A stretch of DNA of 33,625 nucleotides from an uncultured Gammaproteobacteria bacterium (lineage in GTDB: Bacteria; Pseudomonadota; Gammaproteobacteria; Pseudomonadales; Pseudohongiellaceae): contig CAIOZF010000080.1 of the NCBI GenBank assembly GCA_903862645.1, forward strand, positions 1-33,625, in the 5' to 3' direction. The position numbers and the translations under genes are program-made. The notes under the pieces were generated by a model. The model was given only the letters and a program-made list of their open reading frames with translations, was not told the DNA's origin and did no database searches. How positions within the stretch are numbered: position 1 is the first letter of the stretch; each line of letters opens with the position of its first letter. Positions 30,283 through 33,625 of this stretch are shown here, piece after piece.

Positions 30283-33204
30283 ATGCTGAACTTCACCCGG
30301 CGCGGGCAACTGCGTCATCTGATCCATTCCTGTCTCGTTGCTTCTCTTTCGCTGCCACTGGTTGCTCACGCGCAGGCGCCTGCAGCGGCAGGTGACCCCG
30401 AAGTTGAAGAAGTCGTGGTTACAGGTTCCTACATACGCAACAGCAAATTTGCTGGAGCGTCGCCTGTAGAGACTGTCTCGCAGGAAGATTTTTATACCTC
30501 GGGCGCCCCCACCATGGCGCAATACGTCCGTAACCTGACCTTTACCCAAAATACCAATGTGGTAAACAATGTACTGGGCTCTGCCGACGGCGCACAAACT
30601 TCCAATGGCACCCAGTTTAACCTGCGTGGCCTAGGTGAAAACAGCACCCTGGTATTGATGGATGGCGTTCGTGTGGTGAGCAACGCGATTACGGCCCTGC
30701 TACCCGACATCGCTACTCAACGCATGGAAGTGGTATTGGACGGTGGCTCCGCGCTGTACGGATCTGACGCGGTCGCCGGCGTGGTAAACATGATACCGCT
30801 CAAGGAATTTGACGGCTTCCGGGTACGTGCCTATTACTCCCGAACGGAAAATGCGGATATGGAAGAGCCCGCCATGTCTTTTCTGCTGGGCAAATCGTTT
30901 GACAATGGCGTGAGCTGGGTCGGCGCCTACGAGTTCACGAAGAAAACCTCTTTGATGCCGTTCGAACGCCCCGACGCATGGAGGATGGCCGATGGCTCAT
31001 CGACTTCAGGCAATCCAGGTAATTTCCGGCGCGTCAACAATGGCGCGGCAAATATAGGCGCCGGACACGGCGGAACGGTGGTAGCACCAAGCCGCATAGA
31101 TCCTAGTTGTGGAACCTTCAATCAGGGCCTGGAAGATCTCACTAAAGCCCACAACACTCCCTCCGGTGTCCGAACTCCTGTGGCTTCGGCTGCCACGACG
31201 GCAACCTGCCGCTACAATTACTCCAAGGTGCATGCGTATGCCGCTGAGATCGAAGAACAGAACCTGTACTCCAACCTGACGTGGCAGGCCACTGACTGGG
31301 CGCGCTTCGAATTGCAGACCATGCTTAACTTCCGCTTCCGTACCGGGCGGGGGAGCACATCAACGGCAGTATCAGAGAATAACCGTGGTGCCATATTCAT
31401 CCCGGCCAACCATCCAGCCAATCCCTTTGGCTATGATGTAGTTCCTTATGACTGGCGCCCTTTTACTGCCAACGCGACCTGGCCAAGTCATCTGGAAAGA
31501 TCCACCGGCGCACTGCTTTCCGAAGGCAGAGAGTATGCTGACCGCTGGAAGCTGGCTTCCTACATCGATCTAAGCGACACATGGACTGCCACTGCCTATT
31601 ACTCCAGACAGGAAAATCGCCAGTCCAACGCCGACGCTGTCACCCTGAGCCTGCCCCGCTTGCAAAATGCTCTGATAGGCAAGGGCGGGCCAAATGGCAA
31701 CGAGTGGTTCAACCCCTTTGGATCAGCTGACAGCCGTTCACCTTTCTACGTAGAAAGCAAAACCAAAAATTCACAGCAATTGGTGGATTGGTTGTTCCAG
31801 CCCAACAATGGCACGACGTCACGCGACATGCTGGAAATTGGTGAAGTAGTAGCTACCGGTGAGCTGTTCAATGTACCGGCAGGCGCCGTGCAAATGGCCA
31901 CCGGCTACCAATGGCGGGACTCGCAGGGCTGGACCTTCGCCAACCCCTACTCAATGGTGAAGCAAAACTACAACACCAATATCTTCTCGACTTTACCTAC
32001 GGATGAGTACTATGCCAGCTCAGTGAAAGCGGCTTTCGCAGAGTTTGAAGTACCCATACTGGAGACTTTGACTTTGCAGCTGGCTGGACGCCATGAGCAA
32101 TTCGCTGATTTCGGTCTGGAGTCAACTACTCCGAAGGTAGCCTTGCGTTGGGAGGCACTGCCTACACTGGCTATCCGTGGGTCCTGGGGTGAAAGCTTCC
32201 TGGCCCCGACAGCGGCCAGCATCCGCCCCTTCGATCCAAATTCCAACTGCACGGAATTGTTCTCTGGTACTGATCCCTTCACTCCAATCGATCTGACTGG
32301 CGGGACCACCTGTCTTGCTGGCAACCCCAATCTGGTGCCCGAAACATCGACAACTACCAACGTCGGATTCACCTGGGAGCCAAACGGCACTCTCGAAAGC
32401 TTGAGCATCAGCGTGGACTATCAGAAAGTGGAGTATGTGGACCGCATTCGAGCCTTGACTAATGATGACACTGTTAACGCTGAGTTTGGGCGCTTTCTCA
32501 GTGAAAATAACTTGACGAAGGAACAGTATGTCAAAACTGTAGGTTCACCCACGCGTTTGCTCGCCAATAACTGGTTGGCCAAACCTGAAAACCAGCAAAT
32601 CGTGTATCGTGATCCAGCAAGCCAGCGCGTTACCAGGGTGATTCGCCAATCAGCCAATATCAGCTCGCTGTGGATTGATCTGCTCGATGCGCGGGCTCGC
32701 TACACGTATGAGACCGATAATTGGGGAACGTTCCAACCCACCCTGACTCTGTCGTATTTTCTGAATTACGAGTACGCGGATCTGACCGGCGGAGTAAAGG
32801 ATGCCAACGGCCGTCAGAATGCCAATACCTCTATCGTGCCGCCTTTGCCTGAATACAAAGGGACATTCATGCTGAATTGGTTCCGTGACAAGCACAGTGC
32901 CAGCCTCTCAAGCAATTTCTACGATGATGTAATCTGGGACAATGTTCTCGTCGACCGCTACAGCCAGGGATTTGTTGCGCCCGATGAGATCCATGGCCAG
33001 GACATCTGGAATGTGCAGTATGCCTATGTGCTCGATCAATATCTGGACAGTCAGATAACACTTAGCGCAGGCTTGACCAATATGTTCAATACGATGCCGC
33101 AGCCAACTCCTGAACTGGGCGTGGGCGCTGGATTCGAAAGCCGTCTACAAGATCCATTCGGCCGACGCTACTGGGTGTCGATTGACTGGAGTCCCAATAA
33201 CTAA
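30283..33204 (+). CDS. TonB-dependent receptor
   Basis: 973-aa outer-membrane active transporter. The signal peptide ends near residue 31 (SLPLVAHAQA). A TonB box-like EEVVVTGSYIRNS follows, then the plug domain (FNLRGLGENSTLVLMDGVRV, LPDIATQRMEVVLDGGSALYG, SDAVAGVVNMIP) at about residues 40-185. The rest is a 22-strand barrel with LAIRGSWGESFLAP, NPNLVPETSTTTNVGFTWEP and a C-terminal DPFGRRYWVSIDW. GGAGAT 6 nt upstream supports ATG 30283 over 30253. The ligand cannot be inferred; no TonB/ExbB genes or degradative enzymes are adjacent except the divergent MBL-fold gene. It is intact, unlike the second receptor at 26958-27543. A strong terminator follows. Confidence 0.94.
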   Translation: MLNFTRRGQLRHLIHSCLVASLSLPLVAHAQAPAAAGDPEVEEVVVTGSYIRNSKFAGASPVETVSQEDFYTSGAPTMAQYVRNLTFTQNTNVVNNVLGSADGAQTSNGTQFNLRGLGENSTLVLMDGVRVVSNAITALLPDIATQRMEVVLDGGSALYGSDAVAGVVNMIPLKEFDGFRVRAYYSRTENADMEEPAMSFLLGKSFDNGVSWVGAYEFTKKTSLMPFERPDAWRMADGSSTSGNPGNFRRVNNGAANIGAGHGGTVVAPSRIDPSCGTFNQGLEDLTKAHNTPSGVRTPVASAATTATCRYNYSKVHAYAAEIEEQNLYSNLTWQATDWARFELQTMLNFRFRTGRGSTSTAVSENNRGAIFIPANHPANPFGYDVVPYDWRPFTANATWPSHLERSTGALLSEGREYADRWKLASYIDLSDTWTATAYYSRQENRQSNADAVTLSLPRLQNALIGKGGPNGNEWFNPFGSADSRSPFYVESKTKNSQQLVDWLFQPNNGTTSRDMLEIGEVVATGELFNVPAGAVQMATGYQWRDSQGWTFANPYSMVKQNYNTNIFSTLPTDEYYASSVKAAFAEFEVPILETLTLQLAGRHEQFADFGLESTTPKVALRWEALPTLAIRGSWGESFLAPTAASIRPFDPNSNCTELFSGTDPFTPIDLTGGTTCLAGNPNLVPETSTTTNVGFTWEPNGTLESLSISVDYQKVEYVDRIRALTNDDTVNAEFGRFLSENNLTKEQYVKTVGSPTRLLANNWLAKPENQQIVYRDPASQRVTRVIRQSANISSLWIDLLDARARYTYETDNWGTFQPTLTLSYFLNYEYADLTGGVKDANGRQNANTSIVPPLPEYKGTFMLNWFRDKHSASLSSNFYDDVIWDNVLVDRYSQGFVAPDEIHGQDIWNVQYAYVLDQYLDSQITLSAGLTNMFNTMPQPTPELGVGAGFESRLQDPFGRRYWVSIDWSPNN

Positions 33205-33252
33205 GAAGTTGTCCTCTCACTCGAGAGCATTTCAGCATGCTTTCAAAACCGG

Positions 33253-33282
33253 AAAGGGAGACTGTAAAGTCTCCCTTTTTTT
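33253..33282 (+). terminator. Intrinsic terminator after the TonB receptor
   Basis: AAAGGGAGACT (33253-33263), loop GTAA and the exact complement AGTCTCCCTTT (33268-33278) form an 11-bp stem running straight into T residues up to 33282. It lies 48 bp after the receptor stop and, being A/T-flanked on both sides, could act in both directions. Confidence 0.92.
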
Positions 33283-33625
33283 CATGTCTTGCGGACGCAT
33301 TAGGTGACTCTCACCAATCTGCAATGCGTTGCGAGTTTCGCCAACTGGGTCAGCATAGTGCCAACAGAAAGTCGTGATACTGGCCAGGGGGGACATCCCG
33401 GGGTGCTTTTTCTAGGGGTTGGTGATCGGTCGCCTGCAGGCGACCAAAAACATGGTGTACCTGAGCCATTTCTTTAGACGTGAATTTTCCTGAAGCTGGC
33501 ACAGACGAGGCGGCCGATGACCTGGTCCGCTTCAGCGGCATAAAAGACCAGCGCCGAGCGCAGCAAAAAGACCTTGGGCTTTTTGCGGAGAGAGGGCACC
33601 GCGGAGCGGCGCAGGTCAGCCGCAG
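33283..33625. other. Terminal 343 bp without a recognisable gene
   Basis: Holds the palindrome at 33428 and a second hairpin, GCAAAAAG (33563-33570) with CTTTTTGC (33579-33586) and an inner CC/GG pair. A 63-codon minus-strand frame at 33350-33541 crosses the palindrome and matches nothing I know. The end of the window is GC-rich and may be the edge of another gene. Confidence 0.4.
33428..33445. repeat. REP-like palindrome near the window end
   Basis: GGTCGCCTGCAGGCGACC is a perfect 18-bp palindrome followed by AAAAA. Its GCCTGCAGGC core is shared with the elements at 4107 and 16173. On the minus strand it would be preceded by an A/T tract. It may end a transcript of a gene beyond the window. 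Confidence 0.65.

Noticed and set aside
33350-33541. 63-codon minus-strand frame near the window end
   Set aside because: It crosses the REP-like palindrome, lacks a ribosome binding site and resembles no family.

Overview
The window is about 33.6 kb of a GC-rich gammaproteobacterial chromosome. FabY-type ketoacyl synthase, class I fumarase, MltB-type transglycosylase, GreB, DinB with a clamp-binding tail, DUF1244 and RarD all point to Gammaproteobacteria. REP-like palindromes resembling those of pseudomonads and two TonB-receptor genes suggest an aquatic, oligotroph-like heterotroph. The genus cannot be fixed from sequence alone. No prophage, CRISPR array or intact insertion sequence was seen.

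Layout. From 169 to 4100 (+) lie serC, dinB, greB and a GlxA-like AraC-family regulator; the last two overlap by 4 bp. From 4151 to 6749 (-) lie DUF1244, an HPF/RaiA-like ribosome-associated protein, an MltB-type lytic transglycosylase and an M15 D,D-/L,D-carboxypeptidase. From 6931 to 12634 lie fabY (+), class I fumarase (-), an enoyl-CoA hydratase-family gene (+) and serB (+). From 12660 to 15398 (-) lie a membrane-anchored J-domain protein, a VWA-like protein, tRNA-Leu(UAG) with a strong promoter, and a coiled-coil membrane protein. Then come the Fe superoxide dismutase gene (+), an AGCS alanine:cation symporter (-), a DUF5916/CBM9-like outer-membrane protein paired with an SGNH hydrolase (-), a serine hydrolase and an MFS transporter (+). 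A gene scar follows, then a Lys1-like saccharopine dehydrogenase coupled to an NhaC-type antiporter (-), a collapsed TonB receptor (-), rarD (-), a metallo-beta-lactamase-fold protein (-), and an intact TonB-dependent receptor (+) closed by a clear terminator.

How the genes relate. The first half is mostly housekeeping: serine biosynthesis (serC, serB), the TCA cycle, fatty-acid initiation, transcript cleavage, translesion synthesis and cell-wall turnover. The second half is accessory: secreted hydrolases, outer-membrane barrels and transporters, and it carries visible signs of gene loss.

The most notable observations are: (1) the Fe-SOD frame has a canonical start and ribosome binding site but an in-frame TAA at codon 10, where the family has Tyr; (2) a TonB receptor reduced to a signal peptide joined to its last barrel strands, with a nonsense codon and a frame change; (3) a DedA-like N-terminal scrap joined to a GlcG/HbpS-like scrap abutting the 3' end of the saccharopine dehydrogenase gene, apparently supplying the last residues of that enzyme; (4) the Lys1-like dehydrogenase translationally coupled to an NhaC antiporter; (5) a family of REP-like palindromes at gene ends, including a perfect 34-bp palindrome. 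I found no convincing wholly new defence or mobile system.
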